DNA from: CAVVIO01 sp963748095 | GTDB lineage: Bacteria > Bacteroidota > Bacteroidia > Bacteroidales > UBA10428 | Direction: 5' to 3' | DNA length: 64,000 nucleotides | NCBI GenBank assembly: GCA_963748095.1 | Contig: CAVVIO010000020.1 | Span: forward strand, 44,571 to 108,570 | Shown here: piece by piece, positions 10,044 to 18,556 of the stretch | Layout of the letters: every line of letters begins with the position of its first letter | How positions within the stretch are numbered: the first letter of the stretch is position 1 | Translations under genes and position numbers: made by a program | Notes under the pieces: model-generated | What the model was told of the DNA's origin: nothing | The model's input: only the letters and a program-made list of their open reading frames with translations | The model's database searches: none

Positions 10044-12110
10044 ATGAAAAATAAAAATATTTTATTGAATAATTTTCAGACGGTTTATCAGACCGTACCC
10101 TTTGATAAGATAGAAGCCAGTGATTATTTACCTGCTTTCCAGGAGGCTATTACTTTAGCCAGAAATGAGATTGACGCTATTATTAAAAGTAATGAACTGC
10201 CCAACTTTGGCAACACATTGGAAGCCCTTGAGCATAGTGGTGAAATGCTCGATCGTATCGAAGCAATTTTTTTTAATCTGCTTTCGGCAGAAACAAATAG
10301 TGATATGCAGCAGATAGCGCAGGAAATTTCACCAATACTCAGCGATTTCAATAATGACATCATGTTGAATGAGGATTTATTTAAAAAAGTAAAAGCTGTT
10401 TATGAATCTTCTGAAAAAGACTCGCTGAAACCGGAAGAAAAAAAGCTACTGGAAGATACTTACAGGAATTTTGCACGTCGAGGGGCTAATCTTTCACCCG
10501 AAAAAAAAGAAGCATTCAGAAATATCACCCGCGAACTATCACAGCTCACGCTTAAATTCAGCGACAACGTACTGGCAGAAACAAACGATTTTGAATTACA
10601 TCTGATCAGCGATGACGAGATATCAGGTATACCGGCAGATACCCTGGAAGCTGCACAACAAACAGCTAATGAAAAAGGGAAAGAAGGCTGGATATTCACA
10701 TTGCATTTTCCCAGCTACGGACCTTTCATGAAATTTGCCGACCGTCGCGATTTACGAGAAAAAATGTATCGGGCCTATAGTTCCAGAGGATTCAAAGATA
10801 ATGATTATAATAATCAGCAAATTGTACTCCGGATTGTTGAGCTACGACTCGAGATGGTCAGGTTGCTCGACTATCAAACTTACGCTGAATTTGTTCTGGA
10901 AAACAGAATGGCTGAAACGCCGAAAAAGGTAAATACTTTTTTGCATGAATTGTTGGAAGCATCGATGCCTGCCGCGCAGGATGATCTTTTGGAACTCAGG
11001 AAATTTGCCGGGAATAACGGAGCTTCATTTGCACTGCAGCCATGGGATTGGGCGTACTATTCCGAGAAGTTGAAGAATCAAAAATATGACTACGACGAAG
11101 AGATGATAAAACCGTATTTCCAGCTTGAAAAGGTACAGGAAGGAATATTTGAACTCGCCCGGCGGTTATATGGCTTGCATTTCAAAGAAAACAAGGAGAT
11201 TCCGGTATACCATCCCGATGTAAAGACCTATGAAGTAGCTGATGGTGAAGGCAAACAAGTTGCAATTCTTTATCTCGATTTCTTCCCGCGTGCAGGTAAG
11301 CAGGGAGGCGCCTGGATGACAGCATACAGGGAGCAGTATAAAAAAAATGGAACGAATGTCCGGCCACATGTTTCCCTGGTATTCAATTTCACGAAACCTA
11401 CAGCCACAAAACCGTCGTTATTAACCTATTATGAGGTGACTACATTTTTACATGAATTCGGGCACGGTTTACACGGAATGTTAAGTAATTGCACTTATCA
11501 GAGCTTGTCAGGAACGAATGTTTATCGCGACTTTGTGGAGTTACCTTCACAATTGCTCGAAAATTGGGCCGAACAAAAGGAATGGCTCGATGAGGTTGCC
11601 GTTCATTATAAAACCGGAGAAAAAATACCTGTTGATCTGTTAAAACGGATTCTTGACAGTAATAAATTTCAAAATGGATATTCCTTTATTCGCCAGTTGA
11701 ACTTTGGAATATTGGATATGGCATGGCATTCAGTAACTAAACCTGTTAATATGCATGTGAATGATTTTGAGAAAGAGGCTACAAAAGCCTTAATGATTTT
11801 ACCTCCTGCTGAAGGATGTAATATTAGTACGGCCTTTTCGCATATATTTGCAGGTGGATATGCAGCTGGTTATTATGGGTATAAATGGGCCGAAGTATTG
11901 GACGCCGATGCTTTTTCGGTTTTTAAAGAAAAGGGTATTTTCGATACAGAAACGGCAACATCATTCCGAAAAAATATACTTGAGCGGGGAGGAACAGAGC
12001 ACCCTATGATCTTATACAAACGATTCAGGGGAAAAGAGCCATCAGTGGAACCTTTACTGCAAAGAAGCGGGCTGAAAAATCACCAGGCAGATGCTTCCAT
12101 GAATAAATAG
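10044..12110 (+). CDS. M3 family oligopeptidase (Dcp/oligopeptidase A type)
   Basis: A 688-residue zinc metallopeptidase of the thimet/Dcp family, which degrades short peptides in the cytoplasm or periplasm. The active site is HEFGHGLHGML with zinc ligands His470 and His474 and catalytic Glu471; the third ligand is expected in the downstream FVELPSQLLENW segment. Other landmarks are LYLDFFPRAGKQGGAWM and the C-terminal FAGGYAAGYYGYKWAEVLDADAF, which is characteristic of Dcp and OpdA. No signal peptide is evident, so a cytoplasmic enzyme is more likely. It is a single gene with about 170 bases upstream. Dcp versus PrlC/OpdA specificity cannot be decided from sequence reading. Confidence 0.93.
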   Translation: MKNKNILLNNFQTVYQTVPFDKIEASDYLPAFQEAITLARNEIDAIIKSNELPNFGNTLEALEHSGEMLDRIEAIFFNLLSAETNSDMQQIAQEISPILSDFNNDIMLNEDLFKKVKAVYESSEKDSLKPEEKKLLEDTYRNFARRGANLSPEKKEAFRNITRELSQLTLKFSDNVLAETNDFELHLISDDEISGIPADTLEAAQQTANEKGKEGWIFTLHFPSYGPFMKFADRRDLREKMYRAYSSRGFKDNDYNNQQIVLRIVELRLEMVRLLDYQTYAEFVLENRMAETPKKVNTFLHELLEASMPAAQDDLLELRKFAGNNGASFALQPWDWAYYSEKLKNQKYDYDEEMIKPYFQLEKVQEGIFELARRLYGLHFKENKEIPVYHPDVKTYEVADGEGKQVAILYLDFFPRAGKQGGAWMTAYREQYKKNGTNVRPHVSLVFNFTKPTATKPSLLTYYEVTTFLHEFGHGLHGMLSNCTYQSLSGTNVYRDFVELPSQLLENWAEQKEWLDEVAVHYKTGEKIPVDLLKRILDSNKFQNGYSFIRQLNFGILDMAWHSVTKPVNMHVNDFEKEATKALMILPPAEGCNISTAFSHIFAGGYAAGYYGYKWAEVLDADAFSVFKEKGIFDTETATSFRKNILERGGTEHPMILYKRFRGKEPSVEPLLQRSGLKNHQADASMNK

Positions 12111-12199
12111 CATTGAAAAATTATCATAAGTTAATAAGATTGTCTGTAAACACTCAATATTTTTTTATAAATTGGTAGTACCAATCGATACTTAATAAT

Positions 12200-13105
12200 A
12201 TGAAAATAATAGTTGTTGGAAGCTCCAATACCGATATGATTATCAAAGTTCCCAGATTACCAGTTTCAGGAGAAACAGTGTTGGGGGGAAGATTTTTTAC
12301 TTCTCCTGGTGGGAAAGGTGCTAACCAGGCTGTAGCAGCAGCCAGGGGTGGTGGTGAAGTTACATTCATTGCCCGTACGGGGAACGATATATTTGGTAAA
12401 CAAGCCATCGAAAGGTATAAACAGGATCATATTGATGTAAGTTACATGATTGAAGATAAGGACGCTCCTTCCGGGATGGCTGAAATTATCGTCGATGATA
12501 AAGGAAATAATCTGATCGCTGTTGCCCCGGGAGCTAATCTGAATTTGTCTGTTTACGATATCATTGCAGCCAAAGAAACTATCGCAAAATCGGATATATT
12601 ACTGGTGCAATTGGAAATACCTTTAAAAACCGTGGAATATGCAGTTAAGCTGGCACGTGAAAATGGGGTGCGCGTCATTCTTAATCCTGCCCCGGCACAA
12701 TCACTTCCTATTGAACTTTTAAAAGAAATTTCTATTCTTACTCCAAACGAAAAAGAAGCAGAGTTTTTAACTGGGGTTAAAGTCACAGATGAGAGTTCGG
12801 CTGAAGATGCCGGAAGAATTTTAATTTCAAAAGGAGTAGAGAAGGTAATCGTAACACTCGGTAAAAGCGGGGCTCTGGTATTGGACCGTGGCGGATCGGA
12901 AATGGTTTCCGGGTTTAAAGTTAAAGTGGAAGACACCACTGCAGCCGGTGATGTATTTAACGGCGCTCTTGCTGTAGCCCTGGCTGAAAAGAAAAATATT
13001 TACGAGGCAGTACGTTTTGCCAATGCTGCCGCTGCATTATCGGTAACAAAACTGGGCGCTCAGCTATCTGCACCTTCCCGTGATGAAATTCAGGCATTTA
13101 TCTGA
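12200..13105 (+). CDS. rbsK: ribokinase
   Basis: A 301-residue PfkB-family sugar kinase that phosphorylates D-ribose at O5 with ATP. Visible are the N-terminal VVGSSNTDMIIKVPRLPVSGETV, the first PfkB signature GGKGANQAVAAARGG (sugar binding), NPAPAQSLP, the TPNEKEAEFLTG strand, and the second signature DTTAAGDVFNGALAVAL with catalytic base Asp251. The length and the GSSNTD start favour ribokinase over other PfkB members. No ribose transporter or isomerase is adjacent, so it is probably a stand-alone salvage enzyme. It starts 90 bases after the M3 peptidase gene. Confidence 0.92.
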   Translation: MKIIVVGSSNTDMIIKVPRLPVSGETVLGGRFFTSPGGKGANQAVAAARGGGEVTFIARTGNDIFGKQAIERYKQDHIDVSYMIEDKDAPSGMAEIIVDDKGNNLIAVAPGANLNLSVYDIIAAKETIAKSDILLVQLEIPLKTVEYAVKLARENGVRVILNPAPAQSLPIELLKEISILTPNEKEAEFLTGVKVTDESSAEDAGRILISKGVEKVIVTLGKSGALVLDRGGSEMVSGFKVKVEDTTAAGDVFNGALAVALAEKKNIYEAVRFANAAAALSVTKLGAQLSAPSRDEIQAFI

Positions 13106-13152
13106 AAGAGTACTTGTTTATATTCTGGCTTCTCATATTCACAGATAATTCC

Positions 13153-13395
13153 TGATTTTATTCGTGAAACTCAAATTTTAAAAGCGAAGCACATTAACCC
13201 CGATATTTATCGGGGGTAAGTTGAACGAACTGAACGAAGTGGTCTCATGACCGAAGGGAATAATCCCGATAGCGCAGCGTATCGGGATAAATGAGTTTAA
13301 CCTGCCAGATGTCAGGCTGGTACTCCGTCCCTTGGAGCGAAATATAATAAATTCGAATCTTGATACTCTGTCCGTTTACCGCGTGGTCGTCCATT
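13153..13395. repeat. structured intergenic repeat, copy 1 (243 bp)
   Basis: About 90% identical, outside one indel, to 30394-30600. It holds three hairpins shared by both copies: CCCCGATA/TATCGGGG (13197-13214), TCCCGATA/TATCGGGA around 13264-13287, and GAGT..ACCTGCC/GGCTGGT..ACTC around 13293-13325. Copy 1 has about 34 extra bases (around 13230-13263), including a small GGTC-TCAT-GACC palindrome. On the minus strand both copies share an ATG-initiated frame (here 13394 down to 13245, 49 codons) with related peptides, e.g. GQSIKIRIYYISLQ and EYQPDIWQVKLIYPDTLRYR. It could be a decayed coding fragment, a non-autonomous element or an RNA. No terminal repeats or target duplications were recognised. 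Confidence 0.8.
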
Positions 13396-13574
13396 TATTC
13401 AAAGTTGAATGCCTTTGTAGAAATAAGATATTCACGTATTAATTTCGTTTTACAAATGATTAAGCCATAATGGCAGTTTAGAAACAATATAACTGCCATA
13501 ATTACCTGTTTTTAGTTCCGGCATCGAAATTGTCTGTATTAGGATGAATTTGAATTTAATGTAAAACTAAAAAT

Positions 13575-13581
13575 AAGGAGG
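13575..13581 (+). promoter_or_regulatory. strong ribosome binding site of hsp20
   Basis: AAGGAGG lies 7 bases before the ATG at 13589. This is a full Shine-Dalgarno match, rare in this window, and consistent with high translation of a heat-shock gene. Confidence 0.8.
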
Positions 13582-13588
13582 ATTTAAA

Positions 13589-14017
13589 ATGTTACCGATA
13601 TTAAGAACCAGAAACAGTTGGCCGGGTTTGGTCGATGAACTTTTCAATAACGATTTCTTTCCAAAATTTGCAGAATGGGAAAATAATAACTTACCCGCTG
13701 TAAATATCAGTGAAAACAAAGATGATTACAAAATTGAACTGGCCGCACCGGGTTTAAATAAAAACGATTTTAAAATTAACCTGGAGGATGATGTCCTGAC
13801 TATTTCTTCCGAAAAGGAAGAAAATACGGAAGAAAAAGATGAACAGGTAATGCGCAGGGAATTTAATTATAGCAAATTCAGCCGTTCCTTTACATTACCA
13901 GAAACAGTAGATGTTGATAAAATAAAAGCTTCATTTAAGGATGGCGTTTTAAAACTGGTACTTCCGAAAATGGATGAAGCAAAAGTAAAACCAGCTAAAG
14001 AAATAAAAATTTCGTAA
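13589..14017 (+). CDS. Hsp20/alpha-crystallin small heat-shock protein
   Basis: A 142-residue ATP-independent holdase that binds unfolding proteins. The alpha-crystallin domain covers about 38-130: PAVNISENKDDYKIELAAPGLNKNDFKINLEDDVLTI, then a charged loop rich in Glu and Lys, FNYSKFSRSFTLPETVD, and the signature KASFKDGVLKLVLPK near 110-125. The C-terminal tail ends KEIKIS, with an I-x-I-like motif. It is monocistronic, with a strong ribosome binding site in front and a clear terminator 37 bases after the stop. No CIRCE or other known heat-shock operator was recognised upstream. Confidence 0.95.
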   Translation: MLPILRTRNSWPGLVDELFNNDFFPKFAEWENNNLPAVNISENKDDYKIELAAPGLNKNDFKINLEDDVLTISSEKEENTEEKDEQVMRREFNYSKFSRSFTLPETVDVDKIKASFKDGVLKLVLPKMDEAKVKPAKEIKIS

Positions 14018-14053
14018 TTCTGACAGGTTATTGAATTTAATTGGGTTAATAAT

Positions 14054-14084
14054 AGCCACCACCGATCAGGTGGTGGCTTTTTTT
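14054..14084 (+). terminator. rho-independent terminator of hsp20
   Basis: A perfect 10-bp stem AGCCACCACC / GGTGGTGGCT with a 5-base loop, followed directly by seven T. Confidence 0.93.
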
Positions 14085-14278
14085 ATGAAAAATTTACTGC
14101 CTTCCTACTTCAGGTGATTGACTATTTTCAGTTATTTATAATTTGTTAATTGACTAATTATACCCGGATTTCGGTATGTTATAAATTGTTAAATAATCTT
14201 AAAAAGCAACCTACTTATTCATGAATTTATTTTTTTTGCCTTCACTATTCGAAAATCAACCTTTTAAAATGATGTAAC

Positions 14279-15208
14279 ATGGATATTGTTGTTGAAAACA
14301 TTACCAAACGGTATGGAGCACAACGTGCAGTGGACAACGTATCTTTCCGTGTTAAAACCGGGGAGGTATTAGGTTTTCTTGGGCCAAACGGAGCAGGGAA
14401 GACCACTACTATGAAAACCATTACCTGCTATTTTATGCCAAATGAGGGAGACGTAAAAGTTGGCGGTTATTCAATTAAGGAGAATGCCGAAGAAATTAAG
14501 AAGATTATTGGGTATTTGCCGGAATCGAATCCGTTGTACCGTGAAATGCCGGTAATCGATTATCTGCATTTTATTGCTGAATTGCATGGGATAGAAAAAC
14601 CAAAAATTCGCCAAAGGATTCTGGAAATGGTAAATACTTGCGGACTCGAAGGGGAGAAACATAAAAAGATCATGGAACTTTCCAAGGGTTACCAGCAAAG
14701 GGTGGGATTAGCCCAGGCATTGATCCACGATCCGCAGGTACTGGTTCTGGATGAACCTACTTCGGGACTGGATCCAAACCAGATCATAGAAATTCGTGAA
14801 CTGATCCGGAAAATCGGTCGCGAGAAGACAGTGATACTCAGTAGCCATATTCTTGCCGAGGTGGAAGCTACCTGTGACAGGATATTGATTATCAATAAAG
14901 GAAAAATTGTGGCTGATGGAACGTCGAGTCAACTCCGTAAACAGGCACAGGGACGTGAAATATTGAAAGTTACGATTGAAGGTGGAGATAAAAATGAGAT
15001 TTTCAAGGCTTTACAGAATACTTCTAACATTGCTATGGTCGATTTTCTTTCAAAAAGCGATAGTTCTTATGAAATTCAGAGCAAACCCGAAACCAGTACA
15101 CGGAGGGATATCTTTAATTTGTGTGTGGATAAAGGATGGTACCTCACTGAGCTTACGCCGACGGAAACCAAACTTGAAGATGTTTTCCGTGAACTTACCA
15201 TGAATTAG
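14279..15208 (+). CDS. gldA: gliding-associated ABC transporter ATP-binding protein GldA
   Basis: A 309-residue ABC ATPase. Walker A GPNGAGKTT is at 35-43, the signature LSKGYQQRVG near 134, and Walker B LVLDEP at 155-160 with the D-loop SGLDPNQ. The C-terminal 80 residues (DGTSSQLRKQAQGREILKV to TELTPTETKLEDVFRELTMN) form the regulatory extension typical of GldA and NatA-like exporters. It is followed at 33 bases by the permease GldF and then GldG, which fixes the assignment. Together they form an inner-membrane ABC complex needed for gliding in some Flavobacteriia but dispensable in others. Confidence 0.93.
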   Translation: MDIVVENITKRYGAQRAVDNVSFRVKTGEVLGFLGPNGAGKTTTMKTITCYFMPNEGDVKVGGYSIKENAEEIKKIIGYLPESNPLYREMPVIDYLHFIAELHGIEKPKIRQRILEMVNTCGLEGEKHKKIMELSKGYQQRVGLAQALIHDPQVLVLDEPTSGLDPNQIIEIRELIRKIGREKTVILSSHILAEVEATCDRILIINKGKIVADGTSSQLRKQAQGREILKVTIEGGDKNEIFKALQNTSNIAMVDFLSKSDSSYEIQSKPETSTRRDIFNLCVDKGWYLTELTPTETKLEDVFRELTMN

Positions 15209-15241
15209 TAAAAACGCAATTTGCATAAAATATACATAGTT

Positions 15242-15970
15242 ATGAAGCAAATCTGGATTATTTGTAAACGTGAACTGAATTCCTTTTTCGATTCTTTACT
15301 GGCTTATATTATGATTATTGCCTTCCTGGGATTCAGTGGTTTTTTTACCTGGCTTTATGGTCAGGATATTTTTTTGGTGAAGCAGGCAAGTCTTTCTTCC
15401 TTTTTCAGTGTTGCTTACTGGACATTGTTCTTCTTTATTCCTGCTCTTACCATGCGCTTGGTTTCAGAGGAGAAAAGTTCGGGTACGCTGGAACTTATTC
15501 TTACCAAGCCCATATCCGACTGGCAGTTTGTTACCGGTAAGTTTCTGTCAACACTCATGTTAATAATGATATCTCTTGCACTTACTTTGCCTTACTATAT
15601 TACCGTAGCAAGCATTGGCCCAATTGACAATGGGGTGGTATGGACAGGATATCTCGGTTTGATACTGATGAGCGCAGCATACATTAGCATCGGGCTTTAT
15701 GCCAGCAGTGTGACCAACAACCAGATAGTCGCATTTCTTTTAGCATTGCTTATCGGAATATTTTTCCATTTGTTATTTGGAATGCTCGCAAGGAATTTTT
15801 CAGGTTTACTGGGAAATGTTCTGAATTATCTCAGTCTCAGCACACATTATGATTCCATTACACGGGGTGTAGTAGATTCCAAGGATCTGATTTATTTCTT
15901 CTCTGTGATTTTTATCGGATTGATTGCCTCGGGATCTTCACTGGCTAAAAGAAATGTTATTGAGAATTAA
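15242..15970 (+). CDS. gldF: gliding-associated ABC transporter permease GldF
   Basis: A 242-residue ABC-2 permease with six hydrophobic segments (about 13-38, 55-75, 100-130, 135-160, 170-195, 215-235). It carries the ABC-2 hallmark FIPALTMRLVSEEKSSGTLELILTKPISDWQFVTGKF. I place the start at ATG 15242 (MKQIWIICKREL), because the family begins with this sequence; an upstream TTG at 15221 in the same frame is unlikely. It sits between GldA and GldG, 12 bases before the latter, in one operon. Confidence 0.93.
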   Translation: MKQIWIICKRELNSFFDSLLAYIMIIAFLGFSGFFTWLYGQDIFLVKQASLSSFFSVAYWTLFFFIPALTMRLVSEEKSSGTLELILTKPISDWQFVTGKFLSTLMLIMISLALTLPYYITVASIGPIDNGVVWTGYLGLILMSAAYISIGLYASSVTNNQIVAFLLALLIGIFFHLLFGMLARNFSGLLGNVLNYLSLSTHYDSITRGVVDSKDLIYFFSVIFIGLIASGSSLAKRNVIEN

Positions 15971-15982
15971 ACAGAAAAAACA

Positions 15983-17497
15983 ATGAAATCGAAAAAAACA
16001 ATAATAACTTTCTTCTTACTCATTCTCGGAGTACTTGTATTGATAAATATTTTAGCAGCCCGTTTCTTTTTTCGGCTGGATCTCACAAAGGATCATCGCT
16101 ATACTTTAAGTAAAGCAACAAAGAATATTCTTAAGAATCTGAATGAGCCGGTAACAATAACGGCCTATTTTTCTGAGAATTTACCACCCGATTATGATAA
16201 CATACGAAGAGATTTTAAAGATATGTTGGTGGAATATGCCAACAGGTCAAAAGGGATGCTTGTCTATGACTTTGTGAATCCTCTTGAGGATAAACAAACA
16301 GAAAGCAAAGCAGAAAAGGACGGAGTGATGCCATTACAAATTCCTACGCGGCAAAAAGATGAAATTAAGTTGCAAAAGGCTTATATGGGTGCTGTGATTC
16401 AGATGGGTGAAAGTTCGGAAGTGATTCCGGCAATTCAGCAAACTACAGGGATGGAATATAATCTTTCAACGGCTATAAAAAAATTGACCGTTAAGGACAA
16501 ACCACGTGTGGGAATATTAAGGGGACAGGGCGAAGCTCCGCTACAACAGATGAGTAAGGTCGTAGATGAACTGGAAGTGCTTTATAAAGTGGATCCGGTA
16601 ATGCTGACCGATACCACCTCCGAACTGAGTAAATACAGAACAGTAGCTATTGTTGCCCCTACCGATTCGTTTGCTCCATATCAACTGGCACAACTCGATA
16701 CATTCCTGGCACATGGGGGAGGATTGTTTATTGCACTGAACAGGGTGGACGCAAACCTAAATAAAAATCCTGTAGGTCACTCAATAAATACCGGTTTGGA
16801 AACCTGGTTAAGCAAAAAGGGGATTAATGTAAATGATAATTTTGTGGTAGACGAAAAATGTGCTCCTGTAAATGTACAGATGCAACAGGGTCCGTTTTCT
16901 GTTACCCAGCAGATACCCTTCCATTATTTTCCGGTGATACAGAATTTCCCTGATAACCCTATTTCTTCAGGCCTGGGACAGGTGGTCTTTCAGTTTGTAA
17001 GTTCCATCAGCTATTCAGGCGACTCTACATTAACATATATTCCATTAATTAAGACTTCGGATAAGTCGGGGACAGTACCTGCCGATACATATTTTGATAT
17101 AAGAAAAGAATGGACGGATAGTGATTTTCCATTATCAAACCTGGTGGTAGCCGCCGCTCTTAAGGGCAAAATAGTTGGGAAAACACTTTCGAGAATGGTT
17201 GTCATTGGCGATGGAAATTTTCCGGTAGATGGAGGAAGACGTAATCAGATCAATCCTGGCAACGCTAACCTGATGGTTAATTCAATCGATTGGTTATCGG
17301 ATGATACAGGTTTGATTAACCTTCGTTCGAAAGGTGCAACAACCCATCCGATAAAAGATTTGAGTGATGCAAAAAGGACTACTTTAAAATGGCTTAACTT
17401 CTTGTTACCACTTATTCTCATCATTATTTATGGAATATTCAGGTTACAACGTAACCAGCATATACGAACTAAAAGAATGGAGGAAGGTTATGTCTAA
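15983..17497 (+). CDS. gldG: gliding-associated ABC component GldG
   Basis: A 504-residue protein anchored by an N-terminal membrane segment (about 7-29) and a C-terminal one (about 470-490). The start ILAARFFFRLDLTKDHRYTLSKATKNILKNL is diagnostic of GldG. The middle is a large periplasmic region of the GldG/ABC-type uncharacterised family, with YDFVNPLED, PRVGILRGQGEAPLQ and the LDTFLAHGGGLFIALNRVD strand. GldG partners GldF and GldA. The last bases overlap the next gene by 8 nt, indicating translational coupling. Confidence 0.93.
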   Translation: MKSKKTIITFFLLILGVLVLINILAARFFFRLDLTKDHRYTLSKATKNILKNLNEPVTITAYFSENLPPDYDNIRRDFKDMLVEYANRSKGMLVYDFVNPLEDKQTESKAEKDGVMPLQIPTRQKDEIKLQKAYMGAVIQMGESSEVIPAIQQTTGMEYNLSTAIKKLTVKDKPRVGILRGQGEAPLQQMSKVVDELEVLYKVDPVMLTDTTSELSKYRTVAIVAPTDSFAPYQLAQLDTFLAHGGGLFIALNRVDANLNKNPVGHSINTGLETWLSKKGINVNDNFVVDEKCAPVNVQMQQGPFSVTQQIPFHYFPVIQNFPDNPISSGLGQVVFQFVSSISYSGDSTLTYIPLIKTSDKSGTVPADTYFDIRKEWTDSDFPLSNLVVAAALKGKIVGKTLSRMVVIGDGNFPVDGGRRNQINPGNANLMVNSIDWLSDDTGLINLRSKGATTHPIKDLSDAKRTTLKWLNFLLPLILIIIYGIFRLQRNQHIRTKRMEEGYV

Positions 17498-18488
17498 AAA
17501 AATAAATATCAAGTCTTTATTGATTATTTTTGCGGTTCTTCTTGTTATAGTGGTACTTGTTTCTATCAGGGATTCGAAAAAAGGGGACCGGTCCTTTAAA
17601 GTAGATCTTATACCTCTTGATTCTTCACAGGTAACGGCTATAACCATTTATCCGAGATCGTATAAAAACAATCCGATTAAATTGCAAAAGGAGAGTGGTA
17701 CCTGGAAATTGCTGGCAGGTGATAAGTCCTATACTGCCGAGAAGAATACAGTAAAAGAAATACTGAATACGCTTATTCATCTGAAAGCTGAACGTGTTGC
17801 TGCCACAGATAAAGGGAAATGGGCAACTTTTGAAGTAAACGATACATCGGCCACGCGGGTAACCTTAGGTACCGGGAATAAATCAGCGGCTGATTTATAT
17901 ATAGGTAAGTTTTCATATCAACAGCCTGAAAATCCCAATCCTTCTTATAATTACGGGCAACAGGGGAAGATGACTACTTACGTGCGATTGGCAGATGACA
18001 AAAATGTTTATGCAGTTAATGGATTTTTGAGTATGATGTTTAACCGCAAAGCGGATGCTTACAGGAATAAAACCATCATTGATTCAGATAGACTGGATTG
18101 GACAAGGTTGTCATTTACGTATCCGGCCGATAGTTCATTTGTATTGGATAAGGAAAACAATAAGTGGATGATTAACGGCCTGTTAGCTGATTCAGCCTCT
18201 GTGATTCGATATTTTAATAGTATTTACAGATTGGTTAGCAGTGATTTTGTGGATAATGAAAAGCCACAATCTTCCACGCCGGAATTTAGTCTGAAGATTG
18301 AAGGCAAAAATTTCGTAAATCCTATACAGGTGGATGCATATGCGTCTGATACTACCAATGGTTACCTGATTGCTACAAGCCAAAACAAGGATACGTATTT
18401 CAGTAGCAAAAAATCAAAATTGGCAGCGAAATTGTTTGTTGGGAAGGATCATTTTCTGAAAAAACAGGCAAAAACAAATCACAATTAG
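17490..18488 (+). CDS. DUF4340 domain-containing membrane-anchored protein
   Basis: A 332-residue protein with one N-terminal membrane helix (about 8-26, LLIIFAVLLVIVVLVSI) and a large periplasmic part. The DUF4340 pattern shows as repeated strands where a substrate-like peptide is read out: ITIYPRSYKNNPIKLQKESGTWKLLAG, then VTLGTGNKSAADLYIGK and VRLADDKNVYAVNGFL. I start it at ATG 17490, inside the gldG stop region and preceded by GGAGGAAGG, rather than at an upstream in-frame ATG at 17430. Fourth gene of the gld operon. The family commonly follows GldG-like genes and may be an accessory subunit of the ABC complex, but this is inference. Confidence 0.88.
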   Translation: MSKKINIKSLLIIFAVLLVIVVLVSIRDSKKGDRSFKVDLIPLDSSQVTAITIYPRSYKNNPIKLQKESGTWKLLAGDKSYTAEKNTVKEILNTLIHLKAERVAATDKGKWATFEVNDTSATRVTLGTGNKSAADLYIGKFSYQQPENPNPSYNYGQQGKMTTYVRLADDKNVYAVNGFLSMMFNRKADAYRNKTIIDSDRLDWTRLSFTYPADSSFVLDKENNKWMINGLLADSASVIRYFNSIYRLVSSDFVDNEKPQSSTPEFSLKIEGKNFVNPIQVDAYASDTTNGYLIATSQNKDTYFSSKKSKLAAKLFVGKDHFLKKQAKTNHN

Positions 18489-18504
18489 TTTTACTTATAG
18501 GATT

Positions 18505-18539
18505 AAAAAGGGATTGTTATGTGGCAATCCCTTTTTTTT
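18505..18539 (+). terminator. terminator of the gld operon
   Basis: Stem AAAAAGGGATTG / CAATCCCTTTTT with an 8-base loop and a run of eight T, 17 bases after the DUF4340 stop. The A-rich 5' side means it may also serve the converging VOC gene. Confidence 0.92.
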
Positions 18540-18556
18540 ATGAAAGATAATAATTT

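Larger units (their letters stand above)
13106..13588. other. 483-base intergenic region holding repeat copy 1 and the hsp20 leader
   Basis: The first 290 bases are mainly the structured repeat described at 13153-13395. The remaining part before hsp20 shows no coding frame. No exact TTTG/TAnnTTTG promoter pair was found, although a hsp20 promoter must be here. Confidence 0.6.

Noticed and set aside
13330..13365. tRNA-like TTCGAATC in repeat copy 1
   Set aside because: There is no acceptor or anticodon stem around it.
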